A stretch of DNA of 64,000 nucleotides, taken from assembly GCA_944470555.2 (NCBI GenBank), contig OX104130.1, forward strand, positions 78,559,160 through 78,623,159. Direction: 5' to 3'. The position numbers and the translations under genes were made by a program. Origin of the DNA: Heterobilharzia americana (lineage: Eukaryota; Platyhelminthes; Trematoda; Strigeidida; Schistosomatidae). Shown here one piece after another: positions 1 to 12,034 of this stretch. Position 1 is the first letter of the stretch; every line of letters begins with the position of its first letter. The notes below the pieces were generated by a model, which ran no database searches, had not been told where the DNA came from, and was given only the letters and a program-made list of their open reading frames with translations.

Positions 1-87
1 TCATGGTGGTTATATTCGTGGTGGACTGAGTGTAGTGCCCACTTCTACCTGCCATAAGAGGATTCAGAGCAGGCATCTGACGATATC

Positions 88-1125
88 TCAATCAATACCA
101 TCAGTCGAGTAATGGGTTTTCCTAGCGAACGATTTTCGTTTTTTGTAGCATTGGTGCTGCCTTCTGGGATCATCATAATGGTCACCAAATGTAGGTTCAG
201 ACGGAGGTTGTGCAACGACTGAACGATCATTATTGCGCCTTGCAAAGGATGTTGAGCAAAATGGCCTTATCTGGCGGTTGCTGGCTTGAAGCCGCCTATT
301 GTCTTTAGGATAAGGTGGTCCACGCCACAAAAGAGTGACTTTACTGTCCGGCTGTAGATGGCGGGCTACTTGGTCAAGGTTGTGAGAAGTGCGGTCAGTT
401 ATTGGCGGTGGTGGTTTATATCTATCAAATGACTTTGGCTTGTTAAATTTCATGCACGCATTGCACCAGGTATGTGCAGATGTACCTGCGGTTGGAATAT
501 CGGTTGTCCCAGACTTAGAGAATGCACGACGGGGAGACACTTCCGGCTGCTTGAAAGACAGAATATTGATTTTTGAGACGAAAATATTTTTAGATAGGTC
601 CATGGGCTCATTACCGCTTGAGTGGGTCTCAGTAGAGAGACAATTGGGGGTAGGGATTCAAGTGGATGGAGCTACATTATTGAACTTTTTGTTCATGGAG
701 GTCTTATTTGTGTCAGTACCTCGATGTTCCGTTGGCGAGATGACAAATGAACTCCAGAGATCAAGATCAACTGAATCTGCTGTCGCCTGACTGTTTATCC
801 GTAGGGGATGACGAGAAGTTGAGATCACGGATGAATCGTCTGGACTTGCGTCCACGTTTTGGCCTATTTGCTCACTCACAGGATCAGTAGTGAGCTTATT
901 TTCCGTGTTATCAAGCAGCAGTTCCGACTGAAATTTGCGAGTGCGACGTTGGCATGGGGTAAAACTTTCAATGACCCAAGCACTCCGACAAGAAGTATGA
1001 GCTCTGATAGATTTGCCAGATTTTGGGGACAGCGTAGCATGCATGACGCAACTAAACTCGAAAAGAAGTAGGCGAGTGCTGTCATCTGATATCTTCCTCA
1101 GCTTGACAGCACGACACCCGGCCAA
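88..1125 (-). pseudogene. ORF1-like frame of a retroelement, one internal stop
   Basis: Reading from 1125 down to 88, one frame stays open for about 345 codons apart from a single stop near 658-660; the segments on either side of it (1125-658 and 603-88) are in the same frame. The product is hydrophilic and rich in Ser, Arg, Lys and Pro. It has a HTWCNACMKF segment with a CxxC pair in its second half but no domain I can name. A basic, low-complexity frame of this size, next to several LINE fragments, looks like the first ORF of a CR1-like non-LTR element; its ORF2 would lie left of the window. That assignment is inference: no RT or endonuclease motif is in the frame. It could also be a decayed host exon. 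Confidence 0.35.
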
Positions 1126-1169
1126 TGGAATGCGGGATGCTCGTAGGCATATCAGCCGCGCTAGCCGTG

Positions 1170-1408
1170 CCGAAGCATTTTAGTACTAACGGAGGTTGAA
1201 CTAGGTTGGAAGACAACTCAGGGTGGCCAAACCAAGTTGTCCCGCCTACCCTTCAAGTCTTCCACTGTCGCTCTGAGGGCAAATTGACTCCGTGACATCT
1301 TTTTAAAGCTTGGTTATTTACATTGCCACTTATCTCCGGGTTATTTATACTCTCACACAACTTTGTCTGCTTTGATATCACAACTTTTATATCCCCCTGT
1401 CCTTTGCA
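1170..1408 (+). mobile_element. SR2-like RTE LINE, 3' end fragment
   Basis: The stretch beginning CTAACGGAGGTTGAAC (about 1188) and running through the GGAAGACAACTCAGGGTGGCC segment matches, on the opposite strand, the segment near 5330-5440. It is the C-terminal coding part of the SR2-like family (GWKKxRGGQTK-type motif). It continues into the family's 3' UTR with the CTCACACAACTTTGTCT and ATATCACAACTTTTATATCC blocks, which recur near 32080 and 42800. It ends where the oppositely oriented RTE copy begins. Only a 5'-truncated, frame-broken remnant. Confidence 0.6.
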
Positions 1409-4400
1409 TTTATTATTATTTGTCCTTTGGGTTCCCAGTGGGACATACGGCTTCAGTGGCACGTCGTCACTTTACTCCCTTTTCCGCAGTCCTTCAAAGC
1501 CTGCTCTGCGACTACCCAGAAGCTTGCATTTTCCCTTCACACGATCTCCACCGTGTCACGCTTGGACGTGCAACTCGTAATTTCCCATTTGGCTGCCACT
1601 CGATGGCCTAGCATGTTGCGTGATGTCCCCAAACCATCTTTTCATCACATGGCAAATTCAATCAGTCTCCACTTTCTTCCGCATATATACTGGGCGATGA
1701 GTCCTCGGTTGGTTCGTTGCCAGCCGGAGCGAGTTCTTTGTTGCTCATTCTTTCTAGTCATCTGATCTTCAGCATCAGGTGTGCGCAGGCAGCTGTTGAT
1801 GTATGTCTGCGGTTTGTTGAAAATGCTTTCCGAAGCGCACCAAGTCTCCCAACCATCGCACAGAAGCACCGACTTGACTGACAGTGTTGAAGCTCCGGAC
1901 CCCGTCCACACTTTATTCTGAGCACAGTGTAGTGCAGTGCAGCAGATCTCTGCACTGAACTCAGATTAGTGAAGGAAGGCCTGTCCTGCTTCCCCGATCC
2001 TGGCGTTGACACCTTCACCGTGCAGCTGCCTGCAGTTGAAACGACGCTGCCCTGCCTAGGTAGGTAGGCAGGTGACAGACAACTTTCTTTAGATTTCTCC
2101 CATCGATGGTGACTTGTGCTTCTTGTTGTTGATCGGGTATCTTCACCACCTCTGTGTTCTCTGCGTTCATTTCAGTTCACGTCTTCGTTGCCTCGTCTCT
2201 TGTGCCAACCTGTTGGTTTTCGCCTGCGGATCTTCGAGTTTGTGCGACACTAGATACAAATCATAGCCAGCGAAATCCAAATCTGCTAGGGTCTTTACAT
2301 CGGTCAAATAGCCCGTGCCCGTTTTCTCGCTCCTCATAGTTTGCTGCATGATCCAGTCCAGTCCAGTCGACCACAGTCAGGAGGACCGTTGGTGAAGATA
2401 GTAGGCGGCAGTCTTGTCTTACTCCTATCCTCACCTCAAAGGCATCGCTGACCTTTCCATTGTGAATCGCTTGACATATAGGATCAGCATGTTCATATAG
2501 CTATTGAATGAGGTTGATAAAAGTGTGTGGGACTGAAACCATGGTGTTGAAGCAGCTGCCAAATTACTTCTTAGTCAACGCTATCGAAGGCCGTTTCAAG
2601 GTGGATGAGGTTGGGGTCGTAATCTGGAATCAAGGGCGGGGGTGGACCGGCCGCCCTTCCTCAGGAGTTTACCAAGGTAGCCCTGCCTCCGATCAGTGTG
2701 CAGGTACCTTTCCTTCCTTACAAATCTTCTGCAGTAGTAGTATGAGCAAGTCCATTTTTGTCTCTGCGTCTGTTTTCAGAGCTTCTGGCAGAATTACGTC
2801 TGATACTGCTGCTCTCCTGGCTTTCAGCAGCCTTACGGCGTTCAGGATCTCGCCTCTGCTTTTGTCAGAGGGCTTGTATTCAATGATAGTTCTGTGGCTT
2901 GACTGCTGGTGGTATTTCCGGAAGGCTAGCAGGTGGTGGTGGTGTTCGATTCAAGAGTTAGTTGAAGTGGCCATCCCACCGCTTCCGTTGTTCCCCATCT
3001 TTGGCTTCATCTGAGTTGATCCCTTCCCACACAGTATTTTGGCCATTTGATGTGGCGTTGTCAGGTCTCTGTCTTCTCGACCTGCAGCCTATCCTGCCTC
3101 ACTTACCAGTGCGTCGCAGAAGTGTCTTTTATCTTTACGCACGCTCTGCTTCACTTCTTTGCCCAGTGGGGTGTTTTACACGTTGTACTCAGTTCCTCTT
3201 CTTGTCTTTCATCCTTGCACTGGTTTATCTTCTGCTTCGCCATCCCCCTCTCCTTGTTCCATCAGCTTCCATATGTCCGCCAAGTTCCATTACTGATTTT
3301 CTTTCCTCTACCTTCCCAATACGGTTATGCAGGTTTCCTTCCACTTCTCCTTCAAGGAGCTCCAGTGTTCTTCAAAGCAGATTCCCTCGGGGATGTTGCC
3401 TAATATCTCCCATTTTTTCCTGGTGACTGACGTGAAAATGTCCTTTGAAGTTTCTTCCTTCAGTTTCTGTCATGGGTGTTGAACCTGAACAGCGGTCTAC
3501 CACCAACTTCCTAGAACTGGAGGCTTTCAACTTGATTTTGTAGGTAGGTTTCTTGTACTAGATAGTGAGTGGTGTAAACCTTCATCTGCTCCTAATCTTG
3601 ACCTTGTGTCCAGTAGGCTGCGTCTCCACTTTTGTGAGATTGAGATGAAGCCCATCTGATTTTTAGTGTATTCTTTTAGTGAAATCAACTCCATGTCGTT
3701 TTGTGAGTATTCCTTTGTTTGTACACACTGCCTCCAGTCACCAAATCACTAAATGCACAGATTTCTGAAGACTGTTCTCGATTCTCATTGATTTCACCGA
3801 GCGCTTCTCCAGCCATGACTGGTTCTCTTCCTGCTTTATCCACTCCCAGTTTGACGCTCAAGTCACTCATTGGAATTTTGATGTCACCAACTGGAGTCTT
3901 GCCCAATACTGACTGAAGTTGTCTTTAGAATTACCCCTTCCCTTGATCTGCATTGTTTGTAGGTGCATAGCGTAGCAATGTATGGTCGTGGCTCTCCTTT
4001 CTTTTGAGTCGTCTCTTCCTGTCATGATCCTGGGGACGGTTAGCTCCTACCCCGCTGGAGCCTGCTGGGACATCATGATAGCCACCCCTGAAACTCAGTG
4101 TGCTCGTGGTTGCCGTTTGGGTGATGATACCGCAGTAGACAACTGACTGTTCAGTCGACAGTTCGGAGGGTCCACTTCCATTTCATCTGCAGATTTCTCG
4201 CAGATTCCTAGCAATTCTATGCCATGCGTTGTCATCTCTTCGACAAAATGGGCAGCCTTGCCATCTTGTTCGGACATTCCATGTCCCCAACCTTACTATC
4301 CCTTTCACCGAGAGAGAGAAGACACATCGGCCAACTGGCTTCCCGAAGGCTTCCACCAACCGGCGTCATTTCGTCCCTTGATTCCAGCGAGGAATGTGTT
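1409..4400 (-). mobile_element. decayed near full-length RTE-clade LINE
   Basis: On the - strand the pieces of one LINE occur in order. From about 4277 comes an endonuclease N-terminus (VEEMTTHGIELLGICE). At 3906-3685 is the later endonuclease part (MSDLSVKLGVDKAGREPVMAG, then SEICAFSDLVTGGSV). At about 3000-2560 are the linker and N-terminal RT with a family-type LETAFDSVD motif. Near 2350-2170 a mutated YADD-like box reads LADLDFAGYDLYLVSHKL. Near 1920-1640 lies the C-terminal region (NEQQRTRSGWQRTNRGL). The 3' tail at about 1405-1420 is a short TAA-type repeat after the family's CCCACTGGGAACCCAAAGG end. Frames shift many times and the YADD aspartates are lost, so it is dead. The + strand frames at 2508-3426 are antisense shadows. 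Confidence 0.75.
3685..4277 (-). pseudogene. RTE LINE endonuclease domain remnant
   Basis: Two open pieces (4277-4095 and 3906-3685) hold the start and the later part of an apurinic-type endonuclease. The first carries the family-typical opening (an AAHFVEEM stretch followed by IELLGICE). The second carries the DLSVKLGVDKAG segment that replaces the usual GDLNAKVG..NTG, followed by GEINENREQSSEICAFSDL. The catalytic GDxN has become SDLS. The middle is out of frame. Confidence 0.6.
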
Positions 4401-4469
4401 TACCTTTATTTTTTATATTTCACATGTTCTTTGAAGTTTCTTTAGCGGTTGGATTGGTTTTGCTAGCCC

Positions 4470-4640
4470 CATGCCCAACCTTCCATCTTTATCCAGGCCC
4501 AGGACGAGCCAGTAATCTACTGAGCTGATAAACTAGGCGCTGTAGTGTACTTTGAACGGTACTGTGAATTGTGACAACTTGGGCCAAGGTTCTACGTTGA
4601 TTTAGTCAGTTATTCAGTTGCTGACGAGTGATAAAAGGCA
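4470..4640 (+). mobile_element. SR2-like 3' UTR remnant
   Basis: The blocks TGACAACTTGGGCC and GGTTCTACGTTGATTT are the 3'-UTR signature also seen near 32160-32210 and 42870-42920 after SR2-like coding ends. No coding part is recognisable just upstream, so this is a solitary tail. Confidence 0.45.
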
Positions 4641-4689
4641 CCAGACCTGAGTCTGAGGCTCCTGTCAACAGATAATTCAAAACTGCACC

Positions 4690-4812
4690 GTTCGAAACCG
4701 CTAAAACCCTTCATGTTTCTCTGCAGTTATCAATTTGATTGGGCCTGCAAACTGGCTTCTCTCATGTTAACTTCACAACTTGAGAATAAAGATATTTATT
4801 CATTTATTTATC
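4690..4812 (+). repeat. dispersed repeat ending in an AATAAA-bearing tail
   Basis: The core (TTTCTCTGCAGTTATCA, then CAAACTGGCTTCTCTCATG, then GAGAATAAAGATATTTATT) recurs at 10188-10300 on the - strand and in part at 8290-8370 on the + strand. The copies end at the same AT-rich tail of TTTATT units, which is how a non-LTR element's 3' end behaves. No coding part is attached. Confidence 0.6.
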
Positions 4813-5248
4813 TTTAACTGTAGATTTCAGAGATGAATGGTAAAAATTCATGACGATGATTCACCATGTTGCGGAAAGAATTGGCGATGCGAAATTTCCA
4901 AATTTTCCACCTGAAATTGGTCGCTTGTCAAGTTTTTGCTTTATCTGAAATGACCGAAATTAAAAATAGATTACAGGTATGTCTCAGCACGTTTGTTCTG
5001 TCATCACGATTACATGACGTAAAGAAAAACGTGCAGAAAGACAAAATGAATGTGGAACCCCTAGCACCGGTGCACTGCTCTAGGTCACCGCAGTTCACAG
5101 TAGTGTGCAGGGCACAAGTGGGTGGAAGAAAAGTGATACTGAAGTAGAAAAGATTGCGTGGGAGAATAAACGGTTCAAAGGTGAAGGTCGGTGTGTAGAT
5201 TCAGGCTTTACAAGATGTCGCCGAGTTAATTCACCGTCTTCATTGAAA

Positions 5249-5590
5249 TCACTTTTCAGCCATTTCATGAAGAGTCCTCGACCACCGCTTCCTGGTCTCT
5301 CGAGGACCCCAGCCATGCAGTGTGCTCCTTCCTGGATAGCTCAGAGCGACGGTTGAAGACTTAATTGGTGGGCGGGACATCTTGGTTTGACCACCCTGAG
5401 TTGTCTCCCAACCTCGTTCAACCTCCGTTAGTACCAGCTTGGCTCGGCATATGCAGTAGGTGTCCAAGGCACCGCAGTCAATGGACGTCCGTCGACTATC
5501 ATGTAGGCCAGACCTTTTAAACTGAGACCTTTCTGTTTGGATTGATCTGCAGTCATACAAACTCATGTTTCTTGTAGTTTTGAAGCCCAT
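5249..5590 (-). mobile_element. SR2-like RTE LINE, C-terminal fragment
   Basis: A 113-codon frame on the - strand includes the segment LVLTEVERGWETTQGGQTKM followed by SRPPIKSSTVALSYPGRSTL and HGWGPRETRKRWSRTLHEMA. That is the extreme C-terminus of the SR2-like LINE, also present at 24720-24950 and 31860-32030. Upstream coding is missing, so it is a 5'-truncated copy. Together with the 1170-1408 piece it brackets the decayed RTE copy in opposite orientation. Confidence 0.7.
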
Positions 5591-5599
5591 AAACCATAG

Positions 5600-8280
5600 C
5601 TTGATCCTTAGAGGTGTGGCCGTTGAGGCTATCGTTTGTACTCGGATGGCCGTTTCATTTCTCTTTTTCTGGCCTAAAGTGGTTGTGACTCGATGACGTG
5701 TGTAAACACAAATACGTCCCTCACAGTAAACATACTGCAGAAGAAGGAACCAAACTAACTCTTGAGTTTTAGTTTTTTGTATTAATTTTCCAGCTATCTA
5801 AACGCCTGTGTTAAACCTTGCTTATTAGATGGTTTTCTCGGCGGCTGGCTGTCCAGTATATTAGGTTTTAGAGGGAAAATATATATATATACCCATTTAA
5901 TAAACGGGTGAACATTAATTCTTGTACATTTTCTAATTACTCTGGTTGAAATTAGAACTTACTTGGTCAGTGTTGAGTAATGTAGCAGTGCTTTTGCTTT
6001 TGTCCCCCGGAAACCGTTCTTTCGCCGGCGGTATTAAACCATCGCCAGTGATGACCCTCACCGTATGCACTGTTTGTCACCTTCAAATTTTGACTAATTT
6101 AGCTCACCGGAATCTCGATATATTTATCTACCATCCCCCTCCCGAAATGCACTTATGTCTATTTTCATGCTGACCCCTTTCTGTCCCTGTACTTTCGTGC
6201 CAGGTTTTACGTTGACCTGTCAGCTAGTCCATCCGGTAACTGTCACTTGTTAAATGTTGGTGGCAGAAGGACAGAAGATTGCTCGTAGGCATAAACCAAC
6301 CTCTTGTGTCTATGATTTTATAACAACAATGCTGTAAGTATTGCGAGTACGCTGGTGTATTGCTGATGGTGTGGGCAATAGCTATGAAGTTATTTTAAGT
6401 GTTGACAAGAAGTCACTGCTGCCCGTCAGCTTTAAACTCCATCTCATCCACGTTATCCATCACGTGCGTCTTCTGTTTTTCGAAATGGCGAAAGATACCA
6501 CAACTAACCCGCAGTATTTCGCTCGGCTCGAGTGGCTTCTAACTAATCAAGTTGTTCGGCAGCAGTGTCTTTCGCCCTCTCATCTCAGAGATTACGCCCT
6601 GCGATCTCAGCTGAGTGGTTTCCAACGGAAACCCTATGGGCATCACAGTTCGGAGGTTTTAAAATTACTGCGGCTTGAGAATTTTCAATACAGACCTTGC
6701 AGTTTGTAAATCTATGCGAATTTTTCATCATTTTCTACATTTTTTCAAACTTTCTGCCTAAGTTGGATGCAGCTCGGCGACCACACCTAAGTTTTTACAG
6801 TAGACAGATGGCCAGTTTTATTTTGTTAGGGCTGATGATCCTACACGTGCTTGTGGCAATAAACAGAAGCTACCCAAACCTGTCTTCACCGCATATTTAT
6901 GTTTAGAATACGGTGACAGGATTGTTCATGTACATGTATGCCAAAAATATAAATGTCGCGTGAGCGAAGGTCTAGCGTTTGGTCACAAATAACTTTCTCA
7001 ACCAGATCAATTCAACTACAATGTTTGCCAACGGAAAGGCTTGGATAGTATGTTTTGCGGTCTTGAAGGGACCATATTTTCGCTGAAACAGAGATTATGT
7101 CTGATTGATTAATCAGAGAGAATGCAAGCAGTATTTGTACGACACTCGAGCAACCTCATCACACGTATACCTGCCACAAGTGTTTCATATAAAATCTTTC
7201 TCATCCAACCTCTTTCTGAGGTTTATCACGGTTCATTATGCCTCAGATATTTACAGGAGACAGGTTTCTGTCCTCAACAAATTTTGAACTGACATATCAC
7301 AGCATTTAGAAAGGAAAGCCAGCTTCTTGACTTTTTTGTTGGGGTTTCTGGCAGCCAACAATCATGAACAACTATGAATAATCATTTGAAAAGTGACATG
7401 TTCATCGACCTACCAATTAAAATGTGGTCTCATGTTGATGAACGAAAAATGTCCAGTTTTGAGGGCTATGGGGATTTATTCATTGACTTTTAGTACTCTG
7501 TACCAAGAGACCTTTTCATATGAAACTTACTATGCATCAAATACACTTCTGGAATGATGCCTCCTATGCCAATATAAAAGATACCCGAAGTCTGTGTATA
7601 AATGCCGCCACTTGGACTATTGACTGTCTCAACATCTATTTTCATCCTATACAACAAGTATACCCGGCAGAATTAATCTATATTACCTTTGAACGTAACC
7701 CGGAAATGCATTGATATAGCCACACAACTTAGTTATTTAACTGTGGATACTTAATTGATACTCCAGACTGTATAAATGGGTCCTCTGTGGTTAGCAAAAC
7801 TAAAAGCTGAAGATCATTCTAAGTAGTAAACTGTTGTATTGCTAATTAGCAAACTATGCGAATGGACTAACAACGTCGGTTGGTTATAACGAAAACTTTG
7901 AACATTGAGCGCTTCTGATGTTCATACTGGAACTTCTCTGTGAGGTGGGAGATGGAAATCTATATCCGTTTCATGAGTTTCGGCAATTTTTATCAGATTA
8001 TGCACACTAAGTACTTGATATGTAAATTATTCAATACTAGATACCAGTTAGTAAACTTTCAAAAATTGTGAATTTGACGGTGCTTGTAAACTGGTACTCC
8101 TCATGTTAAACCCGTTAAACGAAGACAATACTTATTATTATCTAAGCTTTAACACTCTCTGTACGCTGAAAAGTAATATTTCCTTGTTTGTTTTATAGCT
8201 AGCAGGACTTTTGGCAGTTTTTAACCGAGTCCAATGACATTCCGTCAGTACCACTCAGGGCTCAAGTCTTGTAGATATTT
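5600..8280. other. intergenic stretch without recognisable gene
   Basis: AT-rich sequence with only short frames. The frame at 6341-6709 (+) and smaller ones have no recognisable motif and no plausible splice partners. There is a TA-rich tract near 5878-5892. I see no gene here. Confidence 0.5.
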
Positions 8281-8289
8281 TGAGACGTA

Positions 8290-8372
8290 TCAACGTGATG
8301 AAGCCTTTAAACTGGCTTCTCTCATGTTAAAACTTTTTTGACGTGAGAACAAGACATTTATTTATTTATTGT
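8290..8372 (+). repeat. partial copy of the dispersed 3'-tail repeat
   Basis: Shares the TAAACTGGCTTCTCTCATGT core with 4690-4812 and ends in the same TTTATTTATT tail. The 5' part of the repeat is absent or diverged. Confidence 0.55.
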
Positions 8373-8554
8373 TAGTGTATTTGTCACAGGCTTACACAGA
8401 TTTGGGAAATCCTGGAAACTCAGAAGTGCCCGAGAGCTCACTCGCACAGTGAGAAGTCGTAATCAATGGGAAACGGAAGCACAGGTACTCAGCGACAGCG
8501 CTGGACGTAGATCACACTGTGGACTGAAAGGAATGGGAAATATAAGCCACCGGA

Positions 8555-8760
8555 TTCCACAGTGGATTCATGATAGCCTGCTGGCAGCGGAATCCGAACG
8601 TCCCGGGTTCAATCTCTCATTTGAGTAAGGCTATTTGAAAAATACGCATGTCAAGTTCACTACCTCTTTCACTCCTCATCGAATAAGTTGCTCACAAACG
8701 ATGGATGTCACCCATGTAGCTTCTGCCTGTGAGTGTTGATCAGTGATAATGTACTCAGAC
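8555..8760 (+). repeat. possible tRNA-derived SINE remnant
   Basis: A box-B-like sequence (GGGTTCAATCTC, near 8608) lies about 35 bases after a weak box-A-like stretch (TAGCCTGCTGGCAGCGG). This resembles the pol III head of the clearer SINEs at 33850 and 36796. The body has no second copy that I can see in the window. Confidence 0.35.
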
Positions 8761-10187
8761 CTCTAAAAGTATGAAATAAGGTTACCAAGAACTCATGTTC
8801 CCTCTTCCACTAAGCGTTGACGAACGTTTACATAAGCCGCATGATCACGTTTGAATGCCTCTTGTAGGCGGCTGGAAAAGTAAAACTGGTCCAGAAGCAA
8901 ACTCAGGCATCCCCTTAACTTTATTACCATAAAGCTGCGTGCCTAAAAGATGTGTAAAAAATCAAAAAAATGAAACGGTTTTTACGTGCGTAAATCAGAA
9001 TTGATTGTAAGTTAAAATGCATTCGAGGAGATAGGAAACTCTCTCCTCTACAAGTTTTTTGCCTTGGTATGATCTTTCTCCGATACTGCCTGCGCTTTCC
9101 TTTTCGTTCTTTTCGGCAGCAACTTGAACAGAACATTTTAAGTCCCATTTCGATGAGTACTCACCAACATCTTTCGTGGCTTTGGGAATTGTTGGTAAAG
9201 ACCTATAAGCTGAACCGCAAGCAAAAACAAAATACGATTATTCCGGTCGGAGAGCAGTACCTAGCCTAGAATGCCTTCGAATAAAACAAATGCACACGGC
9301 TAAGTGATTTCTATATGCTGCACCTAGACTCCCTGGATTATTCGCAGCCAAATGTATCCCAATGATAACGAAGCACAACTGATATGGTTATACCCAGGTT
9401 ATGCAGGCATGAACTTTGCTGTACCATTTAATCACTGTACAATGTAAAACAGAGGGGCACCCCAGCAGTGCTGCCGTGGCACTGTACAGTCAGCGGCAAA
9501 TCCACTGATCCAAGATACCAACCGGCGTGATAAAAAAGGACCAGTGAGTGATGAAGACCGCAAACTCATAACAAATTGATGAGATTCTCCGCAAAGCGGA
9601 ACCAAAACTCTATCTACAAGGACGAAACCGAGTAATAAATGTTTCAAGTGGACAGTCAAAAGACTAGCAGTCACTTCACAACTTAACCTTGAATGGAACC
9701 CAAGCAAGATGTCGGGAACAGTAAACAGCGCCATGCTGTCAGCAGCCCATCACTACAGAATGGAAAAGTGAGGGATTAAGAATAAATCTGTATCAAAAAA
9801 GGGGAAATGATGAGTACTAAGTCAAAGACGGCAAAATGACAAAATAACGCCACATGGATCAAGAGCAGAGGATAATATCCGTGAAGATGGCAAAAGTATT
9901 CAAATAACTACCGATACTATCACCCAGAGGACTCAGGAGGGATGTTTAAATCATTTGCTCTGTTATACTGCACTTGACGTTACGCCACTTCCTGAAAACG
10001 CCTAAAATGAACTCATTTATTTACCGGTGCCCTGCAAACGTTTACGTGCCAGGCTACCCTCTCAATGAACGGTCTGATGGGTCAGAGCAGCGCCGAAAAT
10101 CTTAACAGGTGACCAGGCCAAAAGGATAAATTTACGTGAATGCTTCAGGAGTAGCTTATTACCAATAGTTATACACAACTGTTAATA
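8761..10187. other. intergenic stretch without recognisable gene
   Basis: Several short frames (for example 9432-9734 on the -) carry no motif I can name and do not join into a gene. Nothing else is evident. Confidence 0.4.
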
Positions 10188-10300
10188 AATATCTTTATTC
10201 TCGAGTTATGAAGTTGGCATGGGAGAAGCCAGTTTACAGGCCTCATCAAACTGATAACTGCAGAGAAACACAAGAGGTTTCAGCAGTATTGAATGATACA
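10188..10300 (-). repeat. inverted copy of the dispersed 3'-tail repeat
   Basis: Read on the - strand it gives TTTCTCTGCAGTTATCAG, then GTAAACTGGCTTCTCCCATG, then GAGAATAAAGATATTTATT. It matches 4690-4812 with scattered substitutions over about 110 bases. Confidence 0.6.
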
Positions 10301-12034
10301 GAGGGAGGGCATTAGAATCTGTCGTGATACCAAGTGTCTAAATGTTGCGAAAGTGGCAGGTAAATATCGTTTTCACAGTACACACACATCGTTCTGAGTT
10401 TAAGTCATTTCTGCTCACAATTCTTTCTTCACATCAGATGGCGCAATATTCGTTGTTTGCGTTGTGAGTAGTCGACATGATTGACCCATCTGCAAGACCC
10501 AGTGTTTCGTCAGGTAAACCTCAGTCTTAACAGTAATTCTCCTGTTCGTAGATCTACTGACCAATACTAACTTACTTCAATGATTTCAGGAATAGGTAAG
10601 TATCCGTACAACCATTTAATCCAGGTGAATGTCTAAGTTCAGGCGTTTCTCACCCTTCAAGTGTTACCTTCCCCAGCAATTCAGATTGGTAGTACTGGAA
10701 GCATTTGTTGCGGTGCAAGTAATTAAGGACCGGAAGCATCGTGGTTCAGCAGTGGTGAATATTGCACATGTCTAAAACTTCATAGACTTCACATTAAAGT
10801 ATGCAACACTGCCAAGGAAATACATAGACTTTTAATTGACTTCTATTAGATGGATTGATACAAGACAAAGTACTAGAGAAATCTGTTGCATAGCATTATT
10901 ACGGATGTGTTGCCGTTAGGTAAAGTGATCTCTCGGGTTGGATTGTTTACCCAGATTTCCGCTGCATTTGTAACGGACCAGAAATCGGAGACCAGTTATT
11001 GTCCTTGGGGTTTCGTGCTTGGTGAGGAGGTGAGCTGGTTGTTGAACTGTTCAAGAAGCAGGAAAATTGGGCGAGCCAGTTGGTTACCTCTAACATCGGT
11101 TTCCAGTATTAGGTGCGAAGTGGGATTTCCAGTAAGTTTATGCTTTTTGATCTAACTAATGCTTAGGACTTTCTCGTCAGGCTGGTACTGAAAAGAGAAG
11201 AGAGAAGAAAGCGCGAGAAGAAGCCGGACAATAAAGTGCCACGTAAAACAAACCGGGAGGAGAGAAGTTCTTGTCTTTTTAAAGTCATTTGAACCATAAG
11301 TAAACTTTAATTTATTCGTATGAGAATGAACCTTCCTTTTTTTCTTATATGAAGTTCACGCGAGTTATTAGATAAGCAGTTTGTCAGTTAACTTAAATGG
11401 AACACTGGTTATGTAGTTGTACTGCACAATCCAACCAGATACTCTGGTAATAATAACAGTAATAATATTTGTTCCTGAATATACAGGCACACACTATTTT
11501 TACAGGTATGAATAAGTTTATACACAAGTTACATTCACCTTCATGGAAGGTAATCTGGATCCCCACCCGTTGTCACTAGAAGATATAAGTGCTGCTTGTT
11601 CATATAATGGAACATCCTGGCGGAATAAGTGTGCAGAAACTTTACAAGTTGGACAAAAGGAAGTATCGTAATCAAACACCCTTTATGGGTCCATTGAGGT
11701 GAAAAGTACTTGAGATTTATGAAAGCTTTACTCCATACGTTTAGGGGTCCTAGTATGCTTTCATTAGTCCAGAACATTTATATAGTGCCTAGGCGAGTGA
11801 TGGACTCATCATCTGTTAGTAGCTTATTAAGTGCAGAACGATAGATAATGAGCCTGCGGTGCGTATTTCCTCAGGAAGTCTATTCCAGATGTGAGAGAAC
11901 TTATTGAAGAAGTTTCTTCGCAACTTGGTATTGCGACACTCGTTTTCCGCTAATAGGTTGTGATTACGTAGGTAAAGAGCAGATGTTACAACTATTTTAA
12001 TTTCCGGGTCACATGAGTGCACTTGCTTACGGGG

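Noticed and set aside
2508..3426. Long + strand frames (168, 154 and 118 codons)
   Set aside because: They are antisense to the decayed RTE LINE on the - strand, whose motifs (endonuclease, AFDSVD, YADD-like) are in the other frames.
9432..9734. 100-codon - strand frame
   Set aside because: No recognisable motif, no splice context, and length within chance expectation for this window.
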